This document shows, piece by piece, positions 7,818-16,432 of a DNA stretch of 39,926 bases. Each line of letters opens with the position of its first letter. Within the stretch, counting starts at the first letter, position 1. The DNA is from CAZVGZ01 sp964627605 (GTDB lineage: Bacteria; Latescibacterota; MWCZ01; CAZVGZ01). The notes under the pieces were generated by a model. The model did not search any database and was not told where the DNA came from. It saw nothing but the letters and a program-made list of their open reading frames with translations. The position numbers and the translations under genes were made by a program. Where the stretch lies: positions 1 to 39,926 of the forward strand of contig CAZVGZ010000034.1 of the NCBI GenBank assembly GCA_964627605.1, in the 5' to 3' direction.

Positions 7818-8522
7818 CTATACGCCACGGGTGGAGTCGGGCCACAGGTATTTGTGAACCTGCAACTGAAGCGATGCGTTTAGGTTGTCATCAATCATCC
7901 AACCAGCCAGGTCAGAGGGTTTTAGCTGAGAATGCGCAGGTGAGAGCCAGATGTGCGAAACCTGCTCTGCGATTTCGTAGTCGACTATTCGACCTTTGGC
8001 CCAGTCGTAATCCTCGCGATCGACCAGCACGAACTTTATCTCGTCCGTGGGTCTGAGCGATCCCATATTGCCTGTGAAATTGCGGTGATCCATCGCAGAC
8101 CCGGGGGTCTTTAGGTCGATGATTCTCGTTACGCGGTGGTCCACCGCTCTAGCATCAATTTGGCCGCCTGTCTCCAGTATTACGTCGTAGCCCCCATCGC
8201 ACAGAAAAGACATCAAAGGGAATATCTTCGGTTGCAGAAGCGGCTCACCTCCAGTGATTTCCACCAACCGACATCCAAATTCCGCTATAGCGGCGGCAAC
8301 ATCTCCGACGGAATAGATTTTGGCGGGCGAAGTGCCGTCCCAAGTGTATGCGGAGTCGCAATAGGAGCACCTGAGATCGCATCCGGCTAGACGAACAAAC
8401 ACACACACCTGCCCGGCATGCAATCCCTCGCCCTGGATTGAACGGTAACACTCGCTGACTGAGAGTAGACTCCGTTCTGTTGCCACAGTGGTTGGTCTGG
8501 CTGTTGTCGGAAGTTCGGTCAT
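7818..8522 (-). CDS. queE: 7-carboxy-7-deazaguanine synthase (radical SAM)
   Basis: QueE converts 6-carboxytetrahydropterin to 7-carboxy-7-deazaguanine in the queuosine (preQ0) pathway, using S-adenosylmethionine and a 4Fe-4S cluster. The 234-residue protein has the N-terminal YRSIQGEGLHAGQVCVFVRL segment typical of QueE, the radical-SAM CxxxCxxC as CDLRCSYC, and the glycine-rich EITGGEPLLQ. ATG at 8522 overlaps the TAA of the upstream aldo/keto reductase by one base (TAATG), so translation is probably coupled. A longer open frame upstream overlaps that gene and is not family-like. QueC, QueD and QueF are not nearby. Confidence 0.92.
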   Translation of the reverse strand: MTELPTTARPTTVATERSLLSVSECYRSIQGEGLHAGQVCVFVRLAGCDLRCSYCDSAYTWDGTSPAKIYSVGDVAAAIAEFGCRLVEITGGEPLLQPKIFPLMSFLCDGGYDVILETGGQIDARAVDHRVTRIIDLKTPGSAMDHRNFTGNMGSLRPTDEIKFVLVDREDYDWAKGRIVDYEIAEQVSHIWLSPAHSQLKPSDLAGWMIDDNLNASLQLQVHKYLWPDSTRGV

Positions 8523-9496
8523 TAGGTCATGCGGACGAAATCGCCAGCAACCGCCTGACGTATCCGCTCTGTCCATCCGTCGCCAAGGAGCGAAGTATCC
8601 GCTGATGCAGCGATGTTGGCATCGACCTGATGCGGTGTTTTGGCACCTGGTATGACACAGGATACCGCTGGGTTTTCCAGCACGAATCTGAGTGCGGCTT
8701 CCGCCATCGACAGGTCACCGCCAATGGCTTCCCTAACAGCATCGACATCGTCGATAGCGCGGGACAGCAGTTCATCCTTGAGCCAGTTGCCGCGATGGTC
8801 GGTGGAGGGAAACACTGTGTCTTTGGTATAATTGCCACCGAGGAGCCCCGATGCCATGGGGACCCGGATTAGAGTGCCGATGTTCTGCTTTTTACAGAGC
8901 GGCAGAAGCTCGGCCTCGGCGTGGCGCGTCAAGATGTTGTAGTGAATCTGGAGCACATCGACTCTGTCGGAGCTAATAAGCTCAACGCCCTCAGGGGGGT
9001 CGCTTATCGACATCCCAACGAAGCGTATTTTTCCCTGCTGGCGCAGATCGGCCAAGGTCGTCCAAACGTCGTCTTGCGAAAACACTTCAGGCGGTGGGTT
9101 GTGGAGTTGATAGACATCTATGACGTCTTTCTTGAGACGAGTGAGGCTGCGCTCGCACGCCTCGAATATGTAGTCACGGCCAAAATTCTTGCGCCCTGGA
9201 AGTGGATCGCACCTCTCATTGCCGACTTTGGTAGCCAGGTTGATGCCGTCCCAGCGCCCTCCAAGCGCCTCACCCAAAAGCTCTTCACTGTGACCGGCAC
9301 CATAGGCGTCGGCGGTGTCTATAAGGGTAACGCCCAGATCGACGGCTCGATAAACAGCGCTGATGGAGGTGGCGTCGTCGGTGGGACCATACCCAATCCC
9401 GCTGCCGCCCAACTCAAACCCGCCGCCTACAGCCCACGCTCCGAATCCTACCTCTGACACCTCAATGTCTGTACGCCCCAGCTTCCGATATCTCAT
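8522..9496 (-). CDS. Aldo/keto reductase
   Basis: A 324-residue NAD(P)H-dependent oxidoreductase with a TIM barrel. It has the family start MRYRKLGRTDIEVSEVGFG, the catalytic residues in LIDTADAYGAGHSEELLG (Asp and Tyr), LATKVG (Lys) and YQLHNPPPE (His), and the C-terminal cofactor-binding segment SCVIPGAKTPHQVDANI. It is the short, single-domain kind found beside sugar-catabolic genes, without the iron-sulfur tail of the gene at 1310-2443. AGGAG lies about 9 bases upstream of the ATG at 9496. The substrate is unknown. It overlaps queE by one base, although no metabolic link between the two is obvious. Confidence 0.93.
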   Translation of the reverse strand: MRYRKLGRTDIEVSEVGFGAWAVGGGFELGGSGIGYGPTDDATSISAVYRAVDLGVTLIDTADAYGAGHSEELLGEALGGRWDGINLATKVGNERCDPLPGRKNFGRDYIFEACERSLTRLKKDVIDVYQLHNPPPEVFSQDDVWTTLADLRQQGKIRFVGMSISDPPEGVELISSDRVDVLQIHYNILTRHAEAELLPLCKKQNIGTLIRVPMASGLLGGNYTKDTVFPSTDHRGNWLKDELLSRAIDDVDAVREAIGGDLSMAEAALRFVLENPAVSCVIPGAKTPHQVDANIAASADTSLLGDGWTERIRQAVAGDFVRMT

Positions 9497-9597
9497 GTCG
9501 GTAACACTCCTGAGTCAACGATTGCGCCGGATCACTGTCGTAAATCAAAACGTATCGCGTTTAGCCCAAACCGTCCAGGGGTTTTGTCGTGTTATGC

Positions 9598-10368
9598 CTA
9601 CTCCAACCGCTCAAACTGCCTGGTGACCGCCTTACAGAGGCCGTGCATCAGTTGTGCATCTTTGATGTCCAAACGGCTGTTGGTAAGCATCGATCTGACC
9701 GAGCTTCGGACCTGATCGGCGGCTAGGTGAGTGCGATAGGGTGTCTGCTCTATGACGCCCAACACCCTGTCGGTCAACGCTTCAATCTCCGCGACGGTAA
9801 GGTCGTCGTCCGACTCGACCTCGGCGTCCTCCAAGCTGGTGACGTAGAGCTCGTAGGCCACAACCATCACCGCTTGAGAGAGGTTAAGGGAAGGCATTGT
9901 GGAGGCTGTCGGAACTCGAATAACCCACTGACACAGGGCCAGTTCGTCATTCGCTAGCCCTTTGTCCTCGCGCCCAAAGAGGATGGCCAACGGCTCTCTC
10001 CGGGCGGTAGATACGAGTTTTGGCGCAAGGCGTTTTGGTGAGTATGCGGCCCCTCGTCCTTTGCCGTGTCGATGGCTGGTCCCGACCATCGCAGGTAGCT
10101 GCTGCTTGACTGTTTCCAGATCTGGGATGATCTCCGCGCCACGCAAAACATCTTCTGCGCCGTGGGCCATCCACCACGCCTCGCGGCTATGAGGGTCTCG
10201 TTCAGGGTTGACCACGATCAATCGACTTAGCCCTGCCACCTTCATGGCGCGTGCGACCGATCCCACGTTACCTGGTGTTTTGGGTTCTACGAGCACGATC
10301 GCCAGGTTGTCAATGGGAAACTGGGCAGGCTGAACTTTGGCGTCGCAAGGTATGTCGGGTTGCAGCAT
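9598..10368 (-). CDS. trmJ: TrmJ-like tRNA 2'-O-methyltransferase (SPOUT)
   Basis: A SPOUT-class RNA methyltransferase of TrmH group 1. TrmJ methylates the ribose of residue 32 in tRNA anticodon loops with S-adenosylmethionine. The knot motifs are visible: VLVEPKTPGNVGSVARAMK (motif 1), LFGREDKGLANDEL (motif 2) and PSLNLSQAVMVVAYEL (motif 3). A C-terminal helical extension ends in HGLCKAVTRQFERLE, as in TrmJ. The product has 256 residues from ATG 10368. A GTG at 10407 would add 13 residues; neither start has a clear Shine-Dalgarno, so the start is uncertain. A strong hairpin lies just upstream (10395-10426). Confidence 0.9.
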   Translation of the reverse strand: MLQPDIPCDAKVQPAQFPIDNLAIVLVEPKTPGNVGSVARAMKVAGLSRLIVVNPERDPHSREAWWMAHGAEDVLRGAEIIPDLETVKQQLPAMVGTSHRHGKGRGAAYSPKRLAPKLVSTARREPLAILFGREDKGLANDELALCQWVIRVPTASTMPSLNLSQAVMVVAYELYVTSLEDAEVESDDDLTVAEIEALTDRVLGVIEQTPYRTHLAADQVRSSVRSMLTNSRLDIKDAQLMHGLCKAVTRQFERLE

Positions 10369-10394
10369 GTTTGAGTTGTGGCAGTACACACGCC

Positions 10395-10426
10395 GGGCCG
10401 CCCCCACGCATTTCGGAGGACGGCCC
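10395..10426 (-). promoter_or_regulatory. GC-rich hairpin in the trmJ leader
   Basis: GGGCCG at 10395-10400 pairs perfectly with CGGCCC at 10421-10426. Read on the minus strand, the helix can continue inward through GTCC/GGGGC with one bulge. No T-tract follows directly, so it is not a classical terminator. It could limit read-through from the exported-protein gene at 10462 or affect trmJ translation. Regulatory meaning is inferred. Confidence 0.35.
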
Positions 10427-10461
10427 AGAGTGACAGCTGGATAAAAAAACGGTGGCGGTGC

Positions 10462-10959
10462 TTACTCAGCCGCAGCTTTGTATTTTTTCACAGGATAGTT
10501 ACGCGCCAGAGCATGTACACGACCCCCTGGGCGCTGACGACCATATTTCTCATTCAACGCTTCAATGAGCGTCTGCTGTACCTGCGCCTTGATCTTGCGC
10601 CCAAGCCCAGGATCTGGCGCGCCGCCAAAACCTTCTAGCAGGGAAGCTGTTGATAACCGAGCGTTGTACTCAGCGTAAGCGTGGACGACGATGCGGAATG
10701 ATTCCTCGGCACCAACCAAGTGAAGCAATAGCCCCTCGGCTGCTGAATCGGCGTCAAACTGGAATAGGTAGCCTGAGAAGTTTTTGTGCTCTGCCGATAG
10801 GGAATCAAAAAGCACTTTTTCCATATCACGTGAAAGGTGTCCAGCCGGGCCACGCGGCGCGCGCGCCGTTGAACGGCGGCGGGTCTGCGCGAATGTGACT
10901 GATGTGACGATTAGGACGGTCAAGCAAATCACCATCCAAAAACGCCTACCCCCTGTCAT
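10462..10959 (-). CDS. Small exported protein of unknown function
   Basis: A 165-residue protein with a clear N-terminal signal sequence: MTGGRRFWMV followed by a hydrophobic core ICLTVLIVTSVTFAQT with a likely signal-peptidase-I site at TFA-Q. The mature part begins with an Arg-rich stretch, then a helical, soluble-looking domain (for example EKVLFDSLSAEHKNFSG and LGRKIKAQVQQTLIEALNEK), and ends in a basic tail. No membrane segment, cysteine motif or catalytic signature is visible and I do not recognise the family. ATG at 10959 has AAGGAG 7 bases upstream; an upstream in-frame alternative start is less favoured. A well-formed promoter lies about 230 bases upstream (11192-11220), leaving a long leader. 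Confidence 0.75.
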   Translation of the reverse strand: MTGGRRFWMVICLTVLIVTSVTFAQTRRRSTARAPRGPAGHLSRDMEKVLFDSLSAEHKNFSGYLFQFDADSAAEGLLLHLVGAEESFRIVVHAYAEYNARLSTASLLEGFGGAPDPGLGRKIKAQVQQTLIEALNEKYGRQRPGGRVHALARNYPVKKYKAAAE

Positions 10960-11185
10960 GTGACACTCCTTTTCTACGGCCGCTGACGACCATCCCACCC
11001 CCCGACTATTAGGCTACTCGACACGCCTGCAACTAGCCTGGAGCGAAGTGTGCCGATGCCGGATGGTGGGAGAACAGGTACCCCGCCCGCCGTGATGAAT
11101 CCTCAATCCTTTTGCGCCGGGAGGGTGCCAGTGTAATCGAGTCTCTAGGGTAACCCCCGACGGCCATCTTAGGGTGGCGCAATCA
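10960..11185 (-). other. Long GC-rich 5' leader of the exported-protein gene
   Basis: If the promoter at 11192-11220 is used, the transcript would carry about 225 untranslated bases. The stretch contains several C-rich and G-rich blocks able to pair (for example CCCTCCCGGCGC near 11110 with the GGCGGGCGGGG block near 11090, minus-strand sense). No open frame in it looks coding, and I could not match it to a riboswitch class I know. Structure is inferred, not computed. Confidence 0.3.
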
Positions 11186-11191
11186 GATCGA

Positions 11192-11220
11192 AATATCGCG
11201 TGGGCTAATAGCAGTGTCAA
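11192..11220 (-). promoter_or_regulatory. Sigma-70-type promoter
   Basis: On the minus strand, TTGACA (11215-11220) is followed after exactly 17 bases by GATATT (11192-11197). The -35 is perfect and the -10 matches at 4 of 6 positions. It points to the exported-protein gene starting at 10959. Confidence 0.55.
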
Positions 11221-11263
11221 GCGCGAACAGATCATAAAAATGGGAATTTGTCGCTCGGGCAGG

Positions 11264-11947
11264 TCAGACGAACCAAAACAAGAGAGCCAGATTGTAGACG
11301 GAGTGGATGATAGCACACGCTCCAACGCTTTTTCTTGTCAACTCGTAGGTGAGTGTCATAATCGCAGACAGAATCAGATATGGGATAACTGACCAGGGCG
11401 CCGACCAGATGTTAGGAGAGTGAAGCAGCACAAATCCAGCCGCTGCGATCGATCCGCCAACCAGTGGTCCCCACGCCGCGACACTGGCAGTTTGCAGCAG
11501 CCCCCTAAACAAAAACTCCTCCATCAAAGGCGCGGCCACCACAACCGTCATTAAGAGTAGAGCGATCTGCAACGGTGACGACAGCGCGGCAGAGATGACA
11601 ACATCAACCCTCGGAACACCCAGTCCGGTCAGTGAGATAAACCACGCCACAAACACTCCCACGACCGCCGCTAAAGCAGAGGTTCGCCAGGGGAATCCGT
11701 CACCCCACAACATCACTAGCCAGTGGGCACCACGTCGCTTCAACCAACGCACGAGCACGACGGCAGCGGCCAGATTTCCCAAGAACGCCGAACCCAACGT
11801 TGACGTTGAATGTCCGATCCACAACCAAGCCCCTGCAAATGACAGCCCCGTCATTAGGATCTGCCATAGGACGATCCACGTAACCGCCTCAAACGGCGTC
11901 CATTGAGATATCAAAGATTCAGCGTTGCTGTCAATTTGCTTGTTCAT
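11264..11947 (-). CDS. CPBP-family intramembrane metalloprotease
   Basis: A 227-residue polytopic membrane protein of the CPBP (CAAX protease and bacteriocin-processing) family, an Abi/Rce1-like intramembrane protease. The three conserved motifs are in order: EEFLFRGLLQ (the EExxxR glutamates and arginine), GFVLLHSPN (His) and a final HSVYN (His/Asn). Multiple hydrophobic helices precede and follow. In other bacteria members process prenylated or peptide substrates or act in self-immunity; the substrate here is unknown. ATG at 11947 (MNKQIDSN) gives a sensible N-terminus. An in-frame ATG at 12043 adds 32 residues; neither has a good ribosome-binding site. About 300 bases separate it from the next gene downstream, which has its own promoter. 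Confidence 0.85.
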   Translation of the reverse strand: MNKQIDSNAESLISQWTPFEAVTWIVLWQILMTGLSFAGAWLWIGHSTSTLGSAFLGNLAAAVVLVRWLKRRGAHWLVMLWGDGFPWRTSALAAVVGVFVAWFISLTGLGVPRVDVVISAALSSPLQIALLLMTVVVAAPLMEEFLFRGLLQTASVAAWGPLVGGSIAAAGFVLLHSPNIWSAPWSVIPYLILSAIMTLTYELTRKSVGACAIIHSVYNLALLFWFV

Positions 11948-12220
11948 GCAGATAAACCGAGTTCGATCTCGCTGCTGATGCCAGAGGCCAGCGGACAGAA
12001 GCACCTGGTGAAAAAAGTGGCGATTGAATATCCTGTCGCTCATTGAGGCAGTTCATTGCAGGCTCCGGTCTACGAAAGACCGCCTTCTGATACAACTACT
12101 CTCAAATGTAAGGCCGGTCACCTGCTACCTCGGACCCCTTGCGCGCCGGATTCGTGGCTCGTAGGATCGGTGTCGATTCGCCGTTGGGCGTTATATTGCT
12201 CGAAATATGAGGAATAAAAG

Positions 12221-14107
12221 ATGTCGTTGATGTTAGCCCACCGAGGTCAGGTCATGGCCACAATAGTGATCTGTGATGGTGCGTCAAAGATGCTAAAACG
12301 TGCCGCTGATGACCTTGCGCGATGTTTGGGGGTGATGGTTGGTTCTGAGTCGGCTGAGATCGCAGGCAGTGGGAGCGGCACCCAAGGGGTGACGATTCAT
12401 GTTGGACCCACAAAGATGGCGGTTGAAGCGGGGATTGATGTCGGTCGGCTCGAAGCGAACGCGTGTCGGCTGCTGACACAGGGAGAAACACTTTTCATCG
12501 CTGGTGGCGCGGATTTGGGAGTTCAGCATGGGATTTACTCGCTCCTGAGCGATCATCTCGGCGTGATGTGGGGATCGGCGGACCCGGTGTTTGAGGATAT
12601 TCCGTTGGTGGATGAGGTGGAGATAGGCGAGTTGGATGAAACGACCACACCGTCGTTCGGATTTAGGGTATTCAGCGGCGGAGTTGTTGAGTGGAACCAG
12701 CGCAACCGCATCGACACCACCACAGCGGGGCTAAAATACTATGGCCACGGGCATGCGCTGTTTCGTATTCTGCCGCCAAGCAAGTACGCCGATCATCCCG
12801 AATACTACGCCTTCGTCGAGGGCAAGAGGCATGTGCCCGAAGCAGATGGACACACTCATGAAAATCCCTGCTTCACAAACAGCGATGTAATAAGACTGAC
12901 GATAGAAGCCGCACGAAAGTCGTTCGATGAGAACCTCGATCAGACGACTTTCAGCCTGTGTCCCAACGACAGCGACTTTTTCTGTGAGTGCGACGAGTGT
13001 CAGAAGCTGGATGAGGGCCGTAAGCAGTTTCGTGGACGCAAAATGTATTCGGACAGCTATTTTCACTACGTCGAAGCGGTAGCGGCGGAAATAGCAAAAA
13101 GCCATCCTGATCGCTACCTGGGCACCTACGCATATTGGGTAACCGAGCTGCCGCCACGCCAGGTAGAAAAACTCTCGGATAATATTGTCGTTTATCTGAC
13201 TCAAGATAGCAGTCAATATTTTGACCCGGACTACGAGCGACGCGACCACGACATGCTGCGCACATGGAACAAGGTCGCAGCAAATCTCTGCGTTTACGAC
13301 TACTACGGATTGAGCTGGGTCACCCCACGGACCTATCCGTCCATCGCAGGACGCACGATTCCGTTTCTTCCAACAGTGGGTGTACACGGGTTCTACAACG
13401 AGGTATACCCCTACTGGGCGCATACGGGCCCACAACTGTATCTGGTAACCCAAATGGTGTGGGATGTGAGCAGAGATCCGTTGGATGTTATGGAGCGGTA
13501 TTACAGCCGGATGTTCCGGGAGGTGGCTGGTCAGATGCGCCGATTCTACGAGATTCTGGAGACAGTATGGACCACCAGCACCAAGCCCGGACGCTGGTTT
13601 GAGGGGCTAAATGACCCTCATACACAGGCATGGAGATGGACGCCGACACAGCGCGAGGAGGCCTGGCAAGCGATTCACCAGGCGCACGAAGCTGTGATAG
13701 ATGATGTGACTCGAAAGAGAATTCAGTATGTGCTAGACGGGTTTCACCACGCATATCTGTATATGAAAGCGTTTCACCGCGCAGTGGCGTTGAGGGAGGT
13801 CAAGCACCCGGATAGCCTCCGTGAGCAGATCGTTCGTCTGGCTGGGTTGGTTGACGCCAGGGAGCAGGTCTACTTGAACGTCTTGCAAGACGATGAAACG
13901 TATCCGACGGTGTACTACCGCGACACGCCTGAATCGGATGGCAGTCCGAGCCGTTTCGCCAAGCTGATTGCGAAATGGCGGCAGTCGATCGGGATGCGGA
14001 TTGAGGAAGCACTCGACGGTCACGATGAGCTTAGGAAAACGCTTGTCGCAGAGAACGCGACTGTGCAGTCATTGATTAGTGACGCTGAGGACGACCTTCG
14101 GTGGTGA
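12221..14107 (+). CDS. DUF4838 domain-containing glycoside-hydrolase-like protein
   Basis: A 628-residue protein. Residues about 10-115 resemble the small alpha/beta domain that precedes the barrel in GH20 and GH67 enzymes (TIVICDGASKMLKRAADDL, then DLGVQHGIYSLLSDHLGVMW). The middle, including GFRVFSGGVVEWNQRNRI, SLCPNDSDFFCECDECQK and YLGTYAYWVTELPP, matches the DUF4838 family, a TIM-barrel-like group presumed to act on carbohydrates. A helical C-terminal region follows. No signal peptide is visible, so a cytoplasmic substrate is likely. GAGGA lies 7 bases before the ATG at 12221. Its 3' end overlaps the convergent Nudix regulator gene by 32 bases. The catalytic residues and the substrate are not known. 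Confidence 0.88.
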   Translation: MSLMLAHRGQVMATIVICDGASKMLKRAADDLARCLGVMVGSESAEIAGSGSGTQGVTIHVGPTKMAVEAGIDVGRLEANACRLLTQGETLFIAGGADLGVQHGIYSLLSDHLGVMWGSADPVFEDIPLVDEVEIGELDETTTPSFGFRVFSGGVVEWNQRNRIDTTTAGLKYYGHGHALFRILPPSKYADHPEYYAFVEGKRHVPEADGHTHENPCFTNSDVIRLTIEAARKSFDENLDQTTFSLCPNDSDFFCECDECQKLDEGRKQFRGRKMYSDSYFHYVEAVAAEIAKSHPDRYLGTYAYWVTELPPRQVEKLSDNIVVYLTQDSSQYFDPDYERRDHDMLRTWNKVAANLCVYDYYGLSWVTPRTYPSIAGRTIPFLPTVGVHGFYNEVYPYWAHTGPQLYLVTQMVWDVSRDPLDVMERYYSRMFREVAGQMRRFYEILETVWTTSTKPGRWFEGLNDPHTQAWRWTPTQREEAWQAIHQAHEAVIDDVTRKRIQYVLDGFHHAYLYMKAFHRAVALREVKHPDSLREQIVRLAGLVDAREQVYLNVLQDDETYPTVYYRDTPESDGSPSRFAKLIAKWRQSIGMRIEEALDGHDELRKTLVAENATVQSLISDAEDDLRW

Positions 14108-14906
14108 CACCGTCAGCAGGTGGTGTTTGAGTGCCCAAGTTGTATAGCCAGCACCGGTCGCGGTGACTGGCTGGCCACAGTTCGGACGAAAGGTCGTCCT
14201 TTTCGGTGAATTTATATAGTTGCGCCGGTCGGTGAGGGCCTTCGCGTCTAGTGCCTTCCACTTTTTCCAGAACGTTGACGGACTGGATCTTTTTTCGAAA
14301 ATTGCGTTTGTCTAGTTCGTGGCCCAAGATGACCTCGTACACCCGCTGAAGTTCTGTGAGTGTGAAGGTTTGAGGCAGTAACTGGAACGCAATGTTCGTG
14401 TACCCGATCTTGTTTCGCAACCGTGCTATCGCGTAGTCCAGAACGTTCTGGTGATCGAACGCCAAAGGGGGCGGTGACATAGTCGGTCGCCACTGAGCCT
14501 CGGTTGCATCGTCAGATTTGGGCTCCAGCGTCAGATGTTCGGATACGACAAGAGCGTAGTACACGACGGTAATCACTCTCGTGCGTGGGTCGCGCCCTGG
14601 TTCTCCAAACGTATAGAGCTGTTCCAAATAGATGTCTTTGACGCCAGTTTCACTAAACAACACCCTCCTGGCGGCTTCATCCAGCGCTTCCGACATCTCA
14701 ACGAAGCCGCCAGGTAGTGCCCACATCCCGCCAAACGGGTCTGATTGACGACGAACTAGGAGGACTTTTAGCTGCTCTTCATCCACCGTGAAGACTATGC
14801 CGTCGACAGTTACCGTCGGGTGGGTGTCGCCCTCGTACCCGGTCTCGTGGCTGATAACTGCTGGTCGAGGGCTGTCCACGGCGGATGCATTTTGAGATTC
14901 GCTCAA
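14076..14906 (-). CDS. Nudix-domain transcriptional regulator, NrtR type
   Basis: A 276-residue protein with an N-terminal Nudix domain and a C-terminal winged-helix domain, the architecture of NrtR, an ADP-ribose-sensing repressor of NAD-related or sugar-utilisation genes. The start of the domain (HPTVTVDGIVFTVDEEQLKVL) and the C-terminal segment (FTLTELQRVYEVILGHELDK, then RNFRKKI) are typical. The Nudix box is degenerate: GGFVEMSEALDEAARR then VLFSETGV, where an active enzyme has REUxEExGU. The first Glu is Val and one later Glu is Ser, so it probably binds but does not hydrolyse its ligand. TTG at 14906 is chosen because AGGAG lies 7 bases upstream; the open frame beyond it is not family-like. 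No NAD genes are adjacent, so the regulon is unclear. Confidence 0.85.
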   Translation of the reverse strand: MSESQNASAVDSPRPAVISHETGYEGDTHPTVTVDGIVFTVDEEQLKVLLVRRQSDPFGGMWALPGGFVEMSEALDEAARRVLFSETGVKDIYLEQLYTFGEPGRDPRTRVITVVYYALVVSEHLTLEPKSDDATEAQWRPTMSPPPLAFDHQNVLDYAIARLRNKIGYTNIAFQLLPQTFTLTELQRVYEVILGHELDKRNFRKKIQSVNVLEKVEGTRREGPHRPAQLYKFTEKDDLSSELWPASHRDRCWLYNLGTQTPPADGVTTEGRPQRH

Positions 14907-15060
14907 CGCGGCGCTCCTGGGACAGAACTTGATAGCTTTTGATAGGCACAGCAGCCGGGCGGCCACCACAATAAACATCGAATACTTTGGGCCCAAAATC
15001 AAGCTGCGGAGGCGGGCAGGCTACAGGTCAATTGACACAGCAACGCTCCTAACTCTTTTT

Positions 15061-15075
15061 ATAAGAAGTGCTTAT
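15061..15075. promoter_or_regulatory. Short palindrome upstream of the Nudix regulator
   Basis: ATAAG (15061-15065) and CTTAT (15071-15075) form a perfect inverted repeat around five bases, about 155 bases upstream of the regulator start. It lies in an AT-rich stretch between the regulator and the UroD-like gene. It might be an autoregulatory operator. Arms of five bases are short enough to arise by chance. Confidence 0.2.
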
Positions 15076-15175
15076 GTCCCAAAGCGCAGACGGATGACCA
15101 CGACAGATTACACCACATATCGGTGGGGTTAATCTTTGCGATGCCCACGCAGGCAGCGACCTATATCGGTGATGG

Positions 15176-16405
15176 TTAGGCTATCGGATAGGTGCCGTGA
15201 GTTCGGACAGCATCGAACATGGCTTCGATGTTCGATGGGGGTGTGTTGGCTTGGATGTTGTGCACGGCTGCAAAGACAAAACCGCCGCCTGGAGCGAATG
15301 TCTTAATCCGCTCTTTGACCTGTTGATGCACTTCGTCTGGGGTCCCGAATGGAAGCGTGCGCTGCGTGTCGACACCACCGCCCCAAAACGTGATGTCCTG
15401 GCCGAATCTAGTTTTCAACACCTCTGGCTCCATACCTGCGGCGCTGGTCTGGATCGGGTTGATGGCGTCGATGCCAGCGTCCACGATCTGAGGGAGGAGG
15501 TTTGGGATCGACCCGCAAGAGTGTTGCCAAACTTTCCAAGGTGTGTGCGAGTGAATCCAATCGACCTGTTTGGCAAACCTGGGGGCAAAGAACTCTTGAA
15601 AACGCTCAGGGTTGAACATCTCGGCGCGTTGCGATCCGAAGTCCTGCCCGTCGATGACCACGATGTCTATTAGGTCACCCAACGCGTCGTAAGCACGTCG
15701 AAGGTTTGCAGTAGCCAGCTCGCAGCGCAGGTCGAGAAGGTCGTGGACATAGCCAGGGTCGGTCGCCAGGAGCATCAGAGCTTCTGGGATCGAGCCCACC
15801 ATCCCCAGACCCCACCATCCCAAACCGGTGAGTATCAACGCTTTGTCGGTATATTTTCGCAGGTAGGCGGCCCGCTCACAAAGAAATTCCAACTCGTGTT
15901 CGTCAGGGGAGTTGGCATCACGGCGAACCTGATCGAGTGATGGAGGCTGCCACTCATGGTCAAGCTTGGTCATGGAATACATGTCGAAATAGTAGCCGTC
16001 TTTGGGCATTTTGCCTTCAATAGGCCTTTTATTGTCCCCACCTTTATGAAGTAGCCAATCGCCTTCAGGCGTGATCTCCACATTGAACGCGCCAGGCACC
16101 TCAACCTGGGTGCCATCGAAAAGCGTCCACGATTTGTAGTTCTCTCTCTGGATATCGAAAAAGAGCGCACGCGGTTCGACCGGAAGAGCATCGACCTGCC
16201 AACGTTCGGCCAGGTCTAGCTCCACCTCGCCCAACATCTGGAACAACTCGTAGACTTTCACAGCGCGGTCGTCACCCTTGTGCTGCAAATAGCGGTCCAG
16301 CGCCTGAGCCATGATGCCGCTCATGACAGTGCCGCCGAGATCGAGCGGTACCCGGTCAGGTTCATTGTGCGACAGAGCTGTCAGAACTCGCTCGCATGAG
16401 GTCAT
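15176..16405 (-). CDS. Uroporphyrinogen decarboxylase-like (URO-D/MtaA family) protein
   Basis: A 409-residue TIM-barrel protein of the URO-D superfamily. It starts with MTSCERVLTALSHNEPDRVP, the standard opening of this expanded family, and contains the late motifs KVWQHSCGSIPNLLPQI (His/Cys resembling the zinc site of corrinoid methyltransferases), AGIDAINPIQTSAAGM and FWGGGVDTQRTLPFG. Such proteins occur in many copies in organisms with rich catabolic gene sets. They are thought to act as methyltransferases or decarboxylases on unidentified substrates rather than in heme synthesis. AGGA precedes the ATG at 16405 across an A-tract. It is the third gene of the minus-strand unit sulfatase, ThuA-like, UroD-like, from which a GC-rich inverted repeat separates it. 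Confidence 0.88.
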   Translation of the reverse strand: MTSCERVLTALSHNEPDRVPLDLGGTVMSGIMAQALDRYLQHKGDDRAVKVYELFQMLGEVELDLAERWQVDALPVEPRALFFDIQRENYKSWTLFDGTQVEVPGAFNVEITPEGDWLLHKGGDNKRPIEGKMPKDGYYFDMYSMTKLDHEWQPPSLDQVRRDANSPDEHELEFLCERAAYLRKYTDKALILTGLGWWGLGMVGSIPEALMLLATDPGYVHDLLDLRCELATANLRRAYDALGDLIDIVVIDGQDFGSQRAEMFNPERFQEFFAPRFAKQVDWIHSHTPWKVWQHSCGSIPNLLPQIVDAGIDAINPIQTSAAGMEPEVLKTRFGQDITFWGGGVDTQRTLPFGTPDEVHQQVKERIKTFAPGGGFVFAAVHNIQANTPPSNIEAMFDAVRTHGTYPIA

Positions 16406-16432
16406 TTTTTTTCCTGTCTGGGATGGATACCG

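Noticed and set aside
10442..10448. A7 tract (T7 on the minus strand) after the exported-protein gene as a terminator
   Set aside because: Only a four-base stem could be found before it, too weak to call.
12067..12083. Hairpin CGGTCT/AGACCG as a terminator for a gene upstream
   Set aside because: No T-tract follows and neighbouring genes are transcribed away from it.
12731..13453. 240-codon minus-strand open frame inside the DUF4838 gene
   Set aside because: The plus-strand protein is clearly family-like over the same bases; the antisense product is not.
15033..15066. TTGACA with TATAAG downstream on the plus strand as a promoter
   Set aside because: The spacing is 22 bases and no plus-strand gene follows within 3.8 kb.
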